Shown here piece by piece: positions 33,148-42,402 of a DNA stretch of 64,000 nt; position 1 is the first letter of the stretch, and every line of letters starts with the position of its first letter. Under the pieces are notes generated by a model. The model had not been told where the DNA came from. It saw only the letters and a list, made by a program, of their open reading frames with translations, and ran no database searches. Location: assembly GCA_963746805.1 (NCBI GenBank), contig CAVVCQ010000008.1, positions 744,001-808,000 on the forward strand, written 5' to 3'. This DNA is from DATHTC01 sp963746805 (GTDB lineage Bacteria > Actinomycetota > Thermoleophilia > Gaiellales > Gaiellaceae). Both the position numbers and the translations under genes were made by a program.

Positions 33148-34164
33148 CTACTCGCCGTTCGCAGCGGACGCGAGCCGGGCGGCCTTGACCGCGGGAGGCA
33201 ACGTGGGCTCGCCCGGTCGTTGCAGCCAGCACGCAGCCGACCGGTCCGGATCGAGTTCGACGAGGAGCGGCTCCTCCGACGGGCACCGTTCGAACGCGTA
33301 CGGACAGCGCGGATGGAAACGGCATCCGGTCGGCGGTCGCGAAGGGTCGGGGACCTCGCCGGGCAGCGCCTCCGGCAGGATGCCCGCGCCGTCGGCACGC
33401 GGGACTGCGCCGATGAGCGCCTCCGTGTAGGGGTGGAGCGGCTTCGCCCACAGCTCGCGCGTCGGCGCGACCTCGGCAATTCGGCCGAGGTACATGACCG
33501 CGACGACGTCGGCGACGTGGCGCACGATCGCGAGGTCGTGCGAGATGAGGAGGAGACCGAGCTCGAACTCTCGGGCGAGCTCGACGAGGAGATTCGCGAT
33601 CTGCGCCTGCGCGGACGCGTCGAGCGAGGCCAGCGGCTCGTCGAGGACGATCACCGACGGACCCGGTGCGAGCGCGCGGGCGATCGCGATGCGCTGCCGT
33701 TGCCCGCCCGAGAACTCATGCGGATAGCCGCGCACCGCACCTGCCGGAAGGCCGACCTGCTCCAGGAGCTCCGCCACCCGCGCGCGCCGCTTCGCACGCG
33801 AGGCGACGCCGAGGACGGCGAGCGCACCACCGATCTGGTCGCCGACCCGACGACGAGGGTTGAGCGACGAGAACGGGTTCTGGAACACCATCTGGAGACG
33901 CGCCAGCTCGCGTGGTCGCGCGCGCCGGGTCAGTGGCCGCACCTCCTGCCCCTCGAACCGGATCGTCCCGGAGACGGGTGCGACCATGCCGACGGCGGCA
34001 CGGGCGAGCGTCGACTTGCCGCATCCCGACTCGCCGACGAGGCCGACGATCTGGCCGCGTCCGACAGCGAGGCTCGCGCCGGCAACGGCACGGACGGGGC
34101 CGACCCCGCGCCGCTCGTACTCGACGACGACCTCGTCCAGCGCGAGCGCGGGCGACTCGGTCAT
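33148..34164 (-). CDS. Oligopeptide ABC transporter ATP-binding protein (OppF-like)
   Basis: The 338-aa ATPase has Walker A GESGCGKST near residue 47, Q-loop VFQNPFSSLNPRRRVG, signature FSGGQRQRIAI, Walker B VIVLDEPLASLD and switch SHDLAIVRHV. The C-terminal oligo_HPY extension (CRFHPRCPYAFERCP) is characteristic of OppD/F. The ATG at 34164 overlaps the OppD-like stop (ATGA). It pairs with the neighbouring OppD-like ATPase to power the peptide importer. Confidence 0.92.
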   Translation of the reverse strand: MTESPALALDEVVVEYERRGVGPVRAVAGASLAVGRGQIVGLVGESGCGKSTLARAAVGMVAPVSGTIRFEGQEVRPLTRRARPRELARLQMVFQNPFSSLNPRRRVGDQIGGALAVLGVASRAKRRARVAELLEQVGLPAGAVRGYPHEFSGGQRQRIAIARALAPGPSVIVLDEPLASLDASAQAQIANLLVELAREFELGLLLISHDLAIVRHVADVVAVMYLGRIAEVAPTRELWAKPLHPYTEALIGAVPRADGAGILPEALPGEVPDPSRPPTGCRFHPRCPYAFERCPSEEPLLVELDPDRSAACWLQRPGEPTLPPAVKAARLASAANGE

Positions 34165-35126
34165 CCGCGCAGGGGGTCGACGGGGCAGGCGAGCGACCGC
34201 CCGTTCACCGGAACGAGCGGCGGGACGGCGGTCCGGCATTCCTCCAGGGCGTAGGGACAGCGCGGGTGGAACGCGCAGCCGGGCGGCACGTGCCGCGGCG
34301 CGGGCGGCGCCCCCGAGACGGCGACGAGTGGAGTCGCGGAAGCCTCCGGATGCGGGAGCGCGTCGAGGAGGCCGCGCGTGTACGGGTGGCGCGGGCGCCC
34401 GAGAACGTCGGTCCGCGAGCCGGCCTCGACGACCCGGCCGGCATAGAACACGGCCACGCGGTCGGCGATCGCCGAGAGGACGCCGAGGTCGTGCGTGATG
34501 AAGACGATCGCGAGGCCGGTCTCGCGCCGGAGACGGTCGAGGAGGCGGATGATCCCCGCCTGGACCGTGACGTCGAGCGCGGTGGTCGGCTCGTCGGCGA
34601 CCAGCAGCCTCGGGCCGCAGGCGAGCGCCACGGCGATCGCGATCCGTTGGCGCATGCCGCCGGAGAACTGGTGCGCGTACGCGGACAACGCGCCCTCGGG
34701 ATCGGGGATCCGCACCTGGCGCAGCAGCTCCAGCGCGTGCGCCGCGGCGTCCCTTCGACCGAGCCCGAGGTGGAGGCGGACGTGCTCGGTCAGCTGCGTG
34801 CCGATCGACAGCATCGGGTGGAGGGACGTCATCGGATCCTGGAAGACCATCGCGAGCTCGCGGCCGCAGATCCGCCGCAGCTCGGACCGCGGCAGCCGGA
34901 GCAGATCGCGCCCCTCGAAGACGGCGCTGCCGCCGACGGCCGCTCCCGGCGGCAGCAGCCCCATCAGCGCGAGCACCGACATCGTCTTCCCGCTGCCGCT
35001 CTCGCCGGCGATGCCGTAGACCTCGCCGGTCTCGACCTCGTAGTCGATCCCGTCCACGACCGTCGCGGGGCCGGCGGCGGTCGGTAGCCGGACGCGGAGG
35101 CCCTCGACCTGGAGCAGCACGCTCAC
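34161..35126 (-). CDS. Oligopeptide ABC transporter ATP-binding protein (OppD-like)
   Basis: The 321-aa protein has Walker A GESGSGKTM near residue 40, Q-loop VFQDPMTSLHPMLSIG, signature FSGGMRQRIAIA, Walker B LLVADEPTTALD and switch THDLGVLSAI, plus the oligo_HPY motif CAFHPRCPYALEEC. Walker A ends GKTM instead of GKS/TT, a common OppD variant. The GTG at 35126 overlaps the permease stop (GTGA). Confidence 0.92.
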   Translation of the reverse strand: MSVLLQVEGLRVRLPTAAGPATVVDGIDYEVETGEVYGIAGESGSGKTMSVLALMGLLPPGAAVGGSAVFEGRDLLRLPRSELRRICGRELAMVFQDPMTSLHPMLSIGTQLTEHVRLHLGLGRRDAAAHALELLRQVRIPDPEGALSAYAHQFSGGMRQRIAIAVALACGPRLLVADEPTTALDVTVQAGIIRLLDRLRRETGLAIVFITHDLGVLSAIADRVAVFYAGRVVEAGSRTDVLGRPRHPYTRGLLDALPHPEASATPLVAVSGAPPAPRHVPPGCAFHPRCPYALEECRTAVPPLVPVNGRSLACPVDPLRG

Positions 35127-36010
35127 ATCCGCTCCGTCGACTCGCGCGCCGTGCGCGGGTCGAAGACGTCGCGGAGGCTGTCGCCGACGAAGTTGAACGC
35201 GAGCACCACGGTGAAGATCGCCAGCCCGGGGAACGTCCCCATCCACCAGAACTGGAAGTACTGGGTGCCGGTCGCGACCATCGAGCCCCACTCGGGCGTC
35301 GGCGGCTGGGCGCCCAGGCCGAGGAAGGAGAGCGCGGAGAGCAGGAGGATCGCCACGCCGACGTCGAGCGTGGCGAGTACGAGAACGGGACCGAGGACGT
35401 TCGGAAGCACGTCGCGCACGAGTGCGCGCCGCGACGACGCGCCGAGCAGCCGCGACGCCCAGACGTACTCCGAGTCGCCGACCGACAGCACGAGGCTGCG
35501 CACGACCCGCGCGTACGCCGGCCACGAGACGACCACGAGCGCGAGGACGGCGTTCGTCAGCCCCCGGCCGAGGGCCGCCGTCACCACCATCGCGAGGATG
35601 ATCGCGGGGAACGCGAAGACGAGATCGGCGGTGCGCATCACGATCCCGTCCGCCCAGCCGCGGAAGTAACCCGCGAGCGATCCCAGGACGACGCCGATCG
35701 TGGAGGCGAGCACGACCAGCAGGAGCCCGAGCGGCAGCGAGATCCGCGCGCCGTAGATCACCCGCGAGAACACGTCGCGCCCGAGCTCGTCGGTGCCGAA
35801 CAGGTGGTCTGCCGACGGCGGATCGAACGGCACGAACGACTGCGCGAGCGGGTCGTACGGCGCGATCAGCGGCGCGAACACGGCGACGACCAGCCAGGCG
35901 GCCGCGATCACCGCGCCGACGATCGTGAGCGGCTGCCGCCACGCCGCGCGAACCCGCCGCGGCTCGACTTCGACGCGGATCGCGTCCTCTGGGATGACGG
36001 TCGCGCTCAC
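35123..36010 (-). CDS. Peptide ABC transporter permease (DppC/OppC-like)
   Basis: This 295-aa permease has the OppC_N helix (QPLTIVGAVIAAAWLVVAVF), HLFGTDELGRDVFSRVIYGAR near residue 70, and an EAA-type loop (VGDSEYVWASRLLGASSRRA). FLGLGAQPPTPEWGSM is the family C-terminal signature. It forms the channel with the DppB-like permease upstream. GTG 36010 overlaps the upstream stop by 4 nt. Confidence 0.92.
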   Translation of the reverse strand: MSATVIPEDAIRVEVEPRRVRAAWRQPLTIVGAVIAAAWLVVAVFAPLIAPYDPLAQSFVPFDPPSADHLFGTDELGRDVFSRVIYGARISLPLGLLLVVLASTIGVVLGSLAGYFRGWADGIVMRTADLVFAFPAIILAMVVTAALGRGLTNAVLALVVVSWPAYARVVRSLVLSVGDSEYVWASRLLGASSRRALVRDVLPNVLGPVLVLATLDVGVAILLLSALSFLGLGAQPPTPEWGSMVATGTQYFQFWWMGTFPGLAIFTVVLAFNFVGDSLRDVFDPRTARESTERM

Positions 36011-37050
36011 GTGACGCGGATCCGCGGGTCGATGACCCCGTAGAGGACGTCGACGACGAAGTTGATCGTGATGTAGACGACCGCCACGAACAGGCTGACG
36101 CCCATGATCGCGGGCAGGTCGAGCGTCACGGCGCTGCGGTAGGCGTACTGCCCGATCCCGGGCCACGCGAAGATCGTCTCCACGAGCACCGTCCCGGTGA
36201 GCACGTTCGCGAAGACGAGACCGATGACCGTAACGACCGACGGAAGCGCGGCGCGAAGGACGTGGCGGCGGAGCACGTTTGCCTCCGGCAGACCCTTCGC
36301 CCGCGCCGCCTGGACGTAGTCGTTGCCGATCACCTCGAGCACCGCCGAGCGCGTGTAGCGCGTCAGCAGGCCGATGCTGAAGGCGGCGAGGACGAGCGCC
36401 GGCAGGATCAGGTGGTGGAACGCGTCCCAGGCCGTGCTCCACTGGCCGGCGAGCAGGGCGTCGACGGTGTACATCCCGGTCTTGTGCGGCGGTGCGAGGA
36501 TTCCGGGGTCCAGCCGGTCGCCGCCGGGGAACCAGCCGAGGCGGAAGAAGAACACGTAGAGCGCGACGAGCGCGATCCAGAACGTCGGCATGGAGATGCC
36601 GGCGAGCGAGACGACACGCAGCGTGTGGTCGGTGAACCGGTTCCGCCGGACGGCGGCCACGACGCCGAAGCTGACGCCGACGATGACGGCGACGAAGGTC
36701 GAGAGGATCGCCAGCTCGGCCGTCGCGGGGGCATACGTGGCCAGGTTCTGCCTCACCGGCTGGTGATCCTGGAGCGACTCGCCGAGATCGCCGTGCAGGA
36801 CGTTCGTGAGGTAGCGCCAGTACTGGACGGGAACCGGCTCGTCGAGGCCGTAGCGCTCCTCGAACGCCTTCACAGCGGCCGGATCGGCGGCAGCCTGCTC
36901 ACCGAGGTTGGCCGTCACCGGATCGCCCGGCACGAGCTGCGTCAACCCGAACGCGACGATCGTGATCCCGAGGCACAGGAAGACGAGCGCGGCCGCACGC
37001 CGGAACACGAAGCGGGCGAAGGGCGGGGCCGAGACTCGCGGGCGGGTCAC
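36007..37050 (-). CDS. Peptide ABC transporter permease (DppB/OppB-like)
   Basis: The 347-aa permease has the family N-terminal helix (RAAALVFLCLGITIVAFGL) with LVPGDPV, then GLDEPVPVQYWRYLTNVLHGDLG, an EAA loop (VIGNDYVQAARAKGLPEANV) and the signature IFAWPGIGQYAYRSAV. It heads the operon: permease, permease, ATPase, ATPase, binding protein. The ATG at 37050 follows a 64-nt gap after the terminator of the upstream gene, so the operon promoter must lie in that short gap. Confidence 0.92.
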   Translation of the reverse strand: MTRPRVSAPPFARFVFRRAAALVFLCLGITIVAFGLTQLVPGDPVTANLGEQAAADPAAVKAFEERYGLDEPVPVQYWRYLTNVLHGDLGESLQDHQPVRQNLATYAPATAELAILSTFVAVIVGVSFGVVAAVRRNRFTDHTLRVVSLAGISMPTFWIALVALYVFFFRLGWFPGGDRLDPGILAPPHKTGMYTVDALLAGQWSTAWDAFHHLILPALVLAAFSIGLLTRYTRSAVLEVIGNDYVQAARAKGLPEANVLRRHVLRAALPSVVTVIGLVFANVLTGTVLVETIFAWPGIGQYAYRSAVTLDLPAIMGVSLFVAVVYITINFVVDVLYGVIDPRIRVT

Positions 37051-37093
37051 GCGCAGGCATTCGATCGTAACCGCGCCTTCGGGGCGGCGGCGG

Positions 37094-37115
37094 GGGGCCC
37101 GCCGGAGCGGGCCCC
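37094..37115 (-). terminator. GC-rich hairpin terminator after the secreted-protein gene
   Basis: GGGGCCCGC and GCGGGCCCC form a perfect 9-bp stem with a 4-nt loop, 13 nt past the stop at 37129. There is no U tract. It separates the secreted-protein gene from the peptide importer. Confidence 0.55.
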
Positions 37116-37128
37116 ACCGGAGCCGTGG

Positions 37129-38037
37129 CTACCGCTTCGACTTGCGCTTCTTGCCGCGCACCTTCGTGCGCTCCTGCGCCTCGGTCCGCGTCGCCGCGAC
37201 GCCGTCCCTCGCGGCAACGCAGGCGCCGAGGGCGGCACCGCGCAGACCGCGCGCGGCACACGCTGCGGCCGCGTCCAGGATCTGCTGCTGCGTCAGGCCG
37301 GCGTTGCGCGCGTGGGCCATGGTCGAGACGCACTTGCCGTAGGCGTTCCGAGCGTTCGCGTTCGTGCCCCAGAGCTCGTTGAACGCCGCGGTGCCCATGC
37401 GCGTCCGCTCGGCCTTGCACAGCTTGGCCGGGTTGAGATTCGCGCCGGGTGCGCTTGGCGTGATGAACGTCTTGTCGTTGATCCGCACGGTGCGGACGAG
37501 AACGGTCTGCTCCTTGTCCGCCTGCGACCAGCCGCCGTCGACCACCAGGCTGATGGCCGTGATCGGCTGCGAGCCGAGCGCTGACACGGCCGCGGCCCAG
37601 GTCGTGCACTGCGTGCCGGAGATGAGCTGCGACGTGTCGACGCGGCACTGATCGCTCGTCCCGACCAGGTTCCCGGTCGCGATCCACGTGTTCGCGGCGC
37701 ACGTGTTGAAGCTCGGCGACGGGCCGAGGTAGACGAACACGTTCTTGCCGCCGATGGTGAGCTGGAACCGCGGCGAGCCGCCGCCGCAGTTGTCGTCGGT
37801 CACGTTGAACTCGGCCCCGAGCATCGTCAGCGTCGCCAGCGTCGCCCCGCTCGGGACGGGGAAGCCGATCGCGCCGAAGTCGTTCGCGGCGCCGGTGTCG
37901 GAGAAGTCCGATACGAGCCGAACCGTGTCGCCCTGGACCGTCGCGGTTCCGGACAGCGTGACGCCGTCGGCGGCGAATGCCTGCCCGGGGACAGCCATCG
38001 CGGCCACGGCCAGGCCGAATACCAGCAATCTCTTCAT
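37129..38037 (-). CDS. Secreted hypothetical protein with a Lys/Arg-rich C-terminus
   Basis: The 302-aa product has a clear signal peptide (MKRLLVFGLAVAAMAVPGQAFA) and a beta-rich domain. Its C-terminal quarter contains CKAERTRMGTAAFNELWGTN and GKCVSTMAHARNAG, a Cys-bearing helical module that recurs in secreted proteins of this lineage. It ends in KVRGKKRKSKR. No enzyme motif is visible. A Shine-Dalgarno (AGAGGGGG) precedes ATG 38037, and part of it lies in a perfect hairpin. No operon partner. Confidence 0.7.
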   Translation of the reverse strand: MKRLLVFGLAVAAMAVPGQAFAADGVTLSGTATVQGDTVRLVSDFSDTGAANDFGAIGFPVPSGATLATLTMLGAEFNVTDDNCGGGSPRFQLTIGGKNVFVYLGPSPSFNTCAANTWIATGNLVGTSDQCRVDTSQLISGTQCTTWAAAVSALGSQPITAISLVVDGGWSQADKEQTVLVRTVRINDKTFITPSAPGANLNPAKLCKAERTRMGTAAFNELWGTNANARNAYGKCVSTMAHARNAGLTQQQILDAAAACAARGLRGAALGACVAARDGVAATRTEAQERTKVRGKKRKSKR

Positions 38038-38049
38038 TCGATGAACCCC

Positions 38050-38069
38050 CTCTTGGTTGTAGCCAAGAG
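38050..38069 (-). promoter_or_regulatory. 5' UTR hairpin overlapping the ribosome binding site
   Basis: CTCTTGG and CCAAGAG form a perfect 7-bp stem with a 6-nt loop, 12 nt upstream of ATG 38037. Read on the minus strand, the second arm ends in AGAG, which is the first part of the AGAGGGGG ribosome site. Either an operator palindrome or an RNA element that masks the site would fit. Confidence 0.45.
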
Positions 38070-38148
38070 TGGAACGACGACCACGAGCGCAACGGTTCGG
38101 AAACGCCTGTAAGGGTCCCGTAAAACCGCTTCTGTGCGGGGCTTTTGG

Positions 38149-39129
38149 CTAGCAGGTCCTGACGACCACGAGCTTGTCCACCGCGGATTCGGCGCCCCAG
38201 ACCTCGCAGCGGCGGCCCAGTTGCTGCCGCACGGCGGCGTCGGCGCTCGGGATCCGGATGCTGCGGAAGCGCAGCGTGCGCGGATCGAAGCGGACGATCG
38301 CGTTCGCGCCGAAGTCGGTCAGCCAGACGACGTCGCTGCCGTCGACGTACACCGAGTACGGCTGCGGGTTCGAGCCCGGCAGGCGCCACTCGCGCCAGCG
38401 CCGCGTGCTCGGGTCGTAGCGCGCGACCTTGCCCGCGTTCCACTCGCTCACCCAGATCCGCCCGCGCGAGTCCGCCCACGCGCGGCGCGCGCCCTGGCCG
38501 CGGGTCGGCGGCTGGAGCACGGTCGCGCGGCCCGTGCGGCGATCGATGCGGCCGAGGTAGCTGCCGGCGAGCGAGGCGTAGTAGACGAAGCCGTCGCGTG
38601 CGGCCGTGATCCCGTACGGCCCACGACCGCGCGGCGCGCGGAACACCTTCATCGCTCCCGTCCGCGGGTCCAGGCGCCCGTAGATCCCGTTCTGGCCGGT
38701 GAACCAGAGCACGCCGGCGCGGTCGAAGACGGCCGTGTTCAGGTTCGCGTCGCCGGTGCTCGCCGGGAGCCGGAACGCGCGCACGGCGCTCGTCCGCGGG
38801 TCGACGCGGACGATCGCGTTGAGGCCGCCGTCGGTGATCCACGGCGCCCCGTCCGGCCCGACGATCACGCCGTGCGGCGCCGAGCCGTCGCCGAGCGGGA
38901 TGTGGCGCGTCCGGCCGGTCGCCGGGTCGAGGTGGCCGAGGGCTTCGCTGTGCTGCGCCGTGTACCAGACGCCGCCGTCGCGCGCGGGAGCGACGTCGTG
39001 GGGATGCGAGCCCGCCGGCACGGCGTACTCGCGCACGGGGAACGCCGGCGCCTGCGCGGCGTCGCCCTGCCCGACCGCCCCGATCAGTGCGAGGACGGCG
39101 GCGAGCACGACGACGCAGCGACGCCTCAT
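38149..39129 (-). CDS. Secreted virginiamycin B lyase-like beta-propeller protein
   Basis: The 326-aa protein has a signal peptide (MRRRCVVVLAAVLALIGAVG) and about six repeats of the Vgb/streptogramin lyase type: VWYTAQHSEALGHLDPATGR, PWITDGGLNAIVRVDPRT, LWFTGQNGIYGRLDPRTG, WVSEWNAGKVARYDPSTR and VWLTDFGANAIVRFDPRT. Homologues are mostly not antibiotic lyases, and here secretion argues against intracellular resistance. The ATG at 39129 is chosen because the signal peptide starts there. The frame upstream stays open only because a neighbouring gene has shifted frame. Confidence 0.85.
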   Translation of the reverse strand: MRRRCVVVLAAVLALIGAVGQGDAAQAPAFPVREYAVPAGSHPHDVAPARDGGVWYTAQHSEALGHLDPATGRTRHIPLGDGSAPHGVIVGPDGAPWITDGGLNAIVRVDPRTSAVRAFRLPASTGDANLNTAVFDRAGVLWFTGQNGIYGRLDPRTGAMKVFRAPRGRGPYGITAARDGFVYYASLAGSYLGRIDRRTGRATVLQPPTRGQGARRAWADSRGRIWVSEWNAGKVARYDPSTRRWREWRLPGSNPQPYSVYVDGSDVVWLTDFGANAIVRFDPRTLRFRSIRIPSADAAVRQQLGRRCEVWGAESAVDKLVVVRTC

Positions 39130-39170
39130 GCGACAGTTGTAGCGAACGACGCGAGCGCAGGCGGTCCCGC

Positions 39171-40491
39171 TCAGCGGCGGCCGCGGCGAAGGGCGGCGCG
39201 CTCCTGCGGCGGCGCGGGAAGCTCGAGACGGGCGTCCGTGTCGGCCTCGTCGGTCACGTCCACCTCGGCGGCCTCGGCCTCCGGCGGTGCGTCCCACGGC
39301 GTCTCGACCTCCTCCGGCAGCGGGCCGGGCGGGAGAACCGGCTCCTCGTCCCACGGATCCGGCTCCGCCTCGGCGACGGGCTCGGGCTCGCGCGGTGACC
39401 TCGGCCTCCTCGACGGGCTCCTGCTCGGCCGCGGGCTCCGGCTCCTCGGGCTCGACGGGGACGATTCGCACGTGGCGCGGCGGCTCGGGCTCGTCCTCGG
39501 CGACCGGCTCTGGCGTTGACTGGCGGCGCCCCCAGAAGCGGCGCCGCCGGGGCTCTGGCTCCGTCGCGGCCCAGGACGCGACCGCCGCCGCAGCTGCGCC
39601 GGAGGCCTCCGCGAGCTCGGGCTTGGGCTCGGGCTCCTGCTCCGGCTCGGGGGCGGCCTCGTCGGCGACCGGCTGCGACTCGGGCCAGACGTCGGCGACC
39701 GGCTCCGGCTCGGCCTCCGCGATCGGCTCGGGCTCGGGCTCTGCCTCCGCGGCCGCCTCCGGCTCGGGCTCCTCGGCCGCCGGTTCGGGCTCGAGCTCCT
39801 CGGCGACGGGCTCGGGTTCCTCCACCACCGGATCCGGCTCGGGCTCCGCCTCCGCCACGGCCTCGAGCTCCGAGGCCTGCGTGTCCTCGCCCACCGGCGT
39901 CGGAACCGGCTCCGGCTCCACGACGACCGGCGCGATCGGCACCGGCTCCGGCTCCACCGCGCGCCGAGGCGGCGGGAGCACGGCGGGGGCCGACGGGCGC
40001 GGCCGCGCGACCGCCAGCGCCAGCTCGCCCAGCCCGACGAGCACCCAGGAAGCCAGCACGAGCGTGATCACCCACCCCGTCGCGAGCCCCGAGAGGCCGG
40101 CGGCGAGCGCGACGGCGACGATGAACGCCGCCTCGACGACGATCCGCGGCATCGCGTCGAAGGACGCGCGCCGCTCCGTGCGCCACGTCGTGCCCGGCGA
40201 CGTCGACCACGGCTGGCGCGCGGCCGGGATCGGCCCCCACGACGCCGAGCGCAGCGCGCGCAGGTCGTCGCGCAGCGCCGCCGAGTCCCGGCGGAAGGTC
40301 TCGACCGACTCGAGCACGCGCAGGCTCGCGTCGAGCTGCGCCGCGTGCCGGTAGAAGGCGTCGAAGGCCTGCTCGACGGAGCGACGGTCGTAGCCGCCGT
40401 CGACCCGCTTCAGGTCGTCGACGCGAGGCAGGCCGCGACGCCCCTCGCCCTCGTTCGCCGCACCGGGCGTGTTCCAGCCGAAATCGGACAT
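39171..40491 (-). pseudogene. Glu/Pro-rich membrane protein with two transmembrane helices, frameshift near 39400
   Basis: Residues 1-110 are soluble (MSDFGWNTPGAANEGEGRRG at the start). Two membrane helices follow (residues about 115-155, AFIVAVALAAGLSGLATGWV and VLASWVLVGLGELALAVA). The rest is a long EP-repeat tail (AEAEPEPEPIAEAEPEPVAD and variants). Near 39395-39405 the reading must shift by one base. It then continues REPEPVAEAEPDPWDEEPVL and stops at 39171, which is clearly the same composition. If unshifted, the frame runs 114 Arg/Gly-rich residues into the Vgb gene. Acidic EP tails often act as flexible spacers across or along the cell wall. Confidence 0.7.
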
Positions 40492-40518
40492 CCTCGAAGG
40501 AACCAGTATGACGACGGG

Positions 40519-42402
40519 CTACGAAGCCCTCTCGTAGAGACCCACCGGCAGCTCCTCGAGCAGGTCGCGCGCCCCGCCGGCGTCGACGGCGTCCTTCGAC
40601 GCGCCGGGACGGAGCGGCACCACCACGAGCACCTCGCCGCCGCGCCCGAACGCGCACACGTCGGGGCCTGCCTCCACGGGCTCGTAGCTGCCCGCGAACG
40701 CGTCCGGACGGCGCGCCCGCAGCGCCAGCGCCTCGCGCACGACCCGGAGCTTCGGCGGCGGGTCGGCGAGCGCGCGCCGATGCGCCTCCCAGTCGACCGG
40801 GCGCCGGTTGTCCGGATCGACGAGCGCGAGCAGCTCCAGCTCGTCGCCCCAGTACAGGTCGGGAATCCCCGGCGCCGTCAGCTTGAGCAGCGTCATCCCG
40901 AGCGCGATTCGCCGCCCGGCCTCGCCGAGCCGGAGCGCGAAGGCCTCGACTGCCGGATCGGACCGGAGCGCCACGGCCGCCTCGCCCACGCGCCGCTCGT
41001 GCGCCTCGTCGGGCTGGAGCCAGCTGGTCGTCCGCTTTCCCTCGCGCAGCGCCTTGCGGAGGTACGTCTCGAGGCGATCCGCGGACAGCGGCCACGCGCC
41101 GACGACCGTCTGCAGCGCCAGGTAGCCCTCGTTCGGGTCGTCGAAAGCGCCGACCTTCGCGCGCGCCAGCCCGGCCCACTCCTCCGGCACCGCCGCGAGC
41201 GCCGCGAGCCGAGCGCGCACGTCGCCGCTGCGCTTGGTGTCGTGCGTCGTCGTCGCGAGCAGGTGACGCGGGAAGCGCTCCGCCCGCTCGAGGTTCGCGC
41301 GGTGGAAGGCCTCGACGGGGAGCGAGAAGCGTCCTGGGTCGCCCCCCACCTCGTTCAGCGCCGCGAGCCGGAACCAGCGGTAGAACGCCGTGTCCTCGAC
41401 CCCCTTGGCCATCACCGGCCCGGTCGTCTGCTGGAAGCGCGTGACGAACTCGCCGGGCGCGTCCCCTTCGAGCAGCAGCACGCGCCGGAGGTCCTCGTCG
41501 ACCGGCGCGAGCGCCTCCCGGTCGTCCGGCTCGACCCGCCCCGACCACGGCTCGACGTAGGTGCGGTAGACGTGGAGCGACGCGGCGGCCTCCGCGAGCG
41601 TCGGGTGGTCGACGAGCTGCCGCAACCGCTCGAGCTCGGGCCGGAAGGTCGTTCGCGCCTGCTCGAGCTTCGCCTCGTCGGCGACCGCGGCGAACGCCCG
41701 CCGCTCGCCGGTCAGCTCCTCGTAGAGGCGCGTGAGCGGCGCCTCGCCGGCCGGGTCGACGAAGAGCGCCGTGACGTCGTTTGCGAACTCGTAGCCGGTC
41801 GTCCCCTCCACCGGCCAGTCGCGCAGGCGTTCGCCCGGCTCGACGATCTTCTCGACCCAGACGTGCTCGACGCCTTCCGCCGCCAGCCGCTCGAGGTAGC
41901 CGCGCGGGTCGGCGAGGCCGTCGGGATGGTCGACCCGCAGGCCCTGGACGAGGCCGTCGCGGACGAGCTCGAGCACCTTCGCGTGTGTCGTCGCGAACAC
42001 GTCCGGGTCCTCGACGCGAACGCCGCCCAGCTCGCCGATGTCGAAGAAGCGCCGGTACCAGCCGCTCGTCTCGTCCCAGTCGAAGAACCGCCGGCGCAGC
42101 TCGGGGTCGCGCCAGAAGCGGTTCTCGTCGCTCGTGGCCATGTGGTTCGGGACGACGTCGAGCAGCACCCCGAGCCCGGCCGAGGCGAGCTCGCGGAACG
42201 CCGCCTCGCCGCCGAGGTCGTCGCTGATCCGCGTCGGGTCGACGACGTCGTAGCCGTGCGTCGAGCCGGAGACGGCCTGCAGCGAGGGCGAGAGGTAGAG
42301 GTGCGAGACGCCGAGGTCGCGGAGGTAGGGCACGACCTCGAGCGCGTCGCGGAAGGTGAAGGCGGGCGAGAGCTGGAGGCGGTAGACGCCGCGCCAGGTC
42401 AC
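40519..42402 (-). CDS. treY: Malto-oligosyltrehalose synthase TreY
   Basis: The 627-aa GH13 enzyme isomerises the reducing-end alpha-1,4 bond of maltodextrin to alpha-1,1. It has YRLQLSPAFTFRDALEVVPY near the start, YLSPSLQAVSGSTHGYDVVD, nucleophile Asp in QGLRVDHPDGL, acid Glu in WVEKIVEPGE and the family motif ATTTHDTKRSGD. It is shorter than typical TreY (700 aa or more) because the insert after residue 150 is missing, but the core is complete. GTG 42402 overlaps the glgX stop (GTGA). It ends the treZ-glgX-treY operon. Confidence 0.93.
   Translation of the reverse strand: MTWRGVYRLQLSPAFTFRDALEVVPYLRDLGVSHLYLSPSLQAVSGSTHGYDVVDPTRISDDLGGEAAFRELASAGLGVLLDVVPNHMATSDENRFWRDPELRRRFFDWDETSGWYRRFFDIGELGGVRVEDPDVFATTHAKVLELVRDGLVQGLRVDHPDGLADPRGYLERLAAEGVEHVWVEKIVEPGERLRDWPVEGTTGYEFANDVTALFVDPAGEAPLTRLYEELTGERRAFAAVADEAKLEQARTTFRPELERLRQLVDHPTLAEAAASLHVYRTYVEPWSGRVEPDDREALAPVDEDLRRVLLLEGDAPGEFVTRFQQTTGPVMAKGVEDTAFYRWFRLAALNEVGGDPGRFSLPVEAFHRANLERAERFPRHLLATTTHDTKRSGDVRARLAALAAVPEEWAGLARAKVGAFDDPNEGYLALQTVVGAWPLSADRLETYLRKALREGKRTTSWLQPDEAHERRVGEAAVALRSDPAVEAFALRLGEAGRRIALGMTLLKLTAPGIPDLYWGDELELLALVDPDNRRPVDWEAHRRALADPPPKLRVVREALALRARRPDAFAGSYEPVEAGPDVCAFGRGGEVLVVVPLRPGASKDAVDAGGARDLLEELPVGLYERAS

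Noticed and set aside
38149..39129. Streptogramin resistance determinant
   Set aside because: The beta-propeller repeats match the family, but the protein has a signal peptide and no resistance context; most homologues are not lyases.
38149..40491. A single 780-aa fusion of the EP-rich membrane protein and the Vgb-like protein
   Set aside because: Between the two parts the frame is Arg/Gly-rich nonsense, a signal peptide begins at 39129, and the EP composition continues in another frame to a stop at 39171. Two genes and a frameshift explain it.
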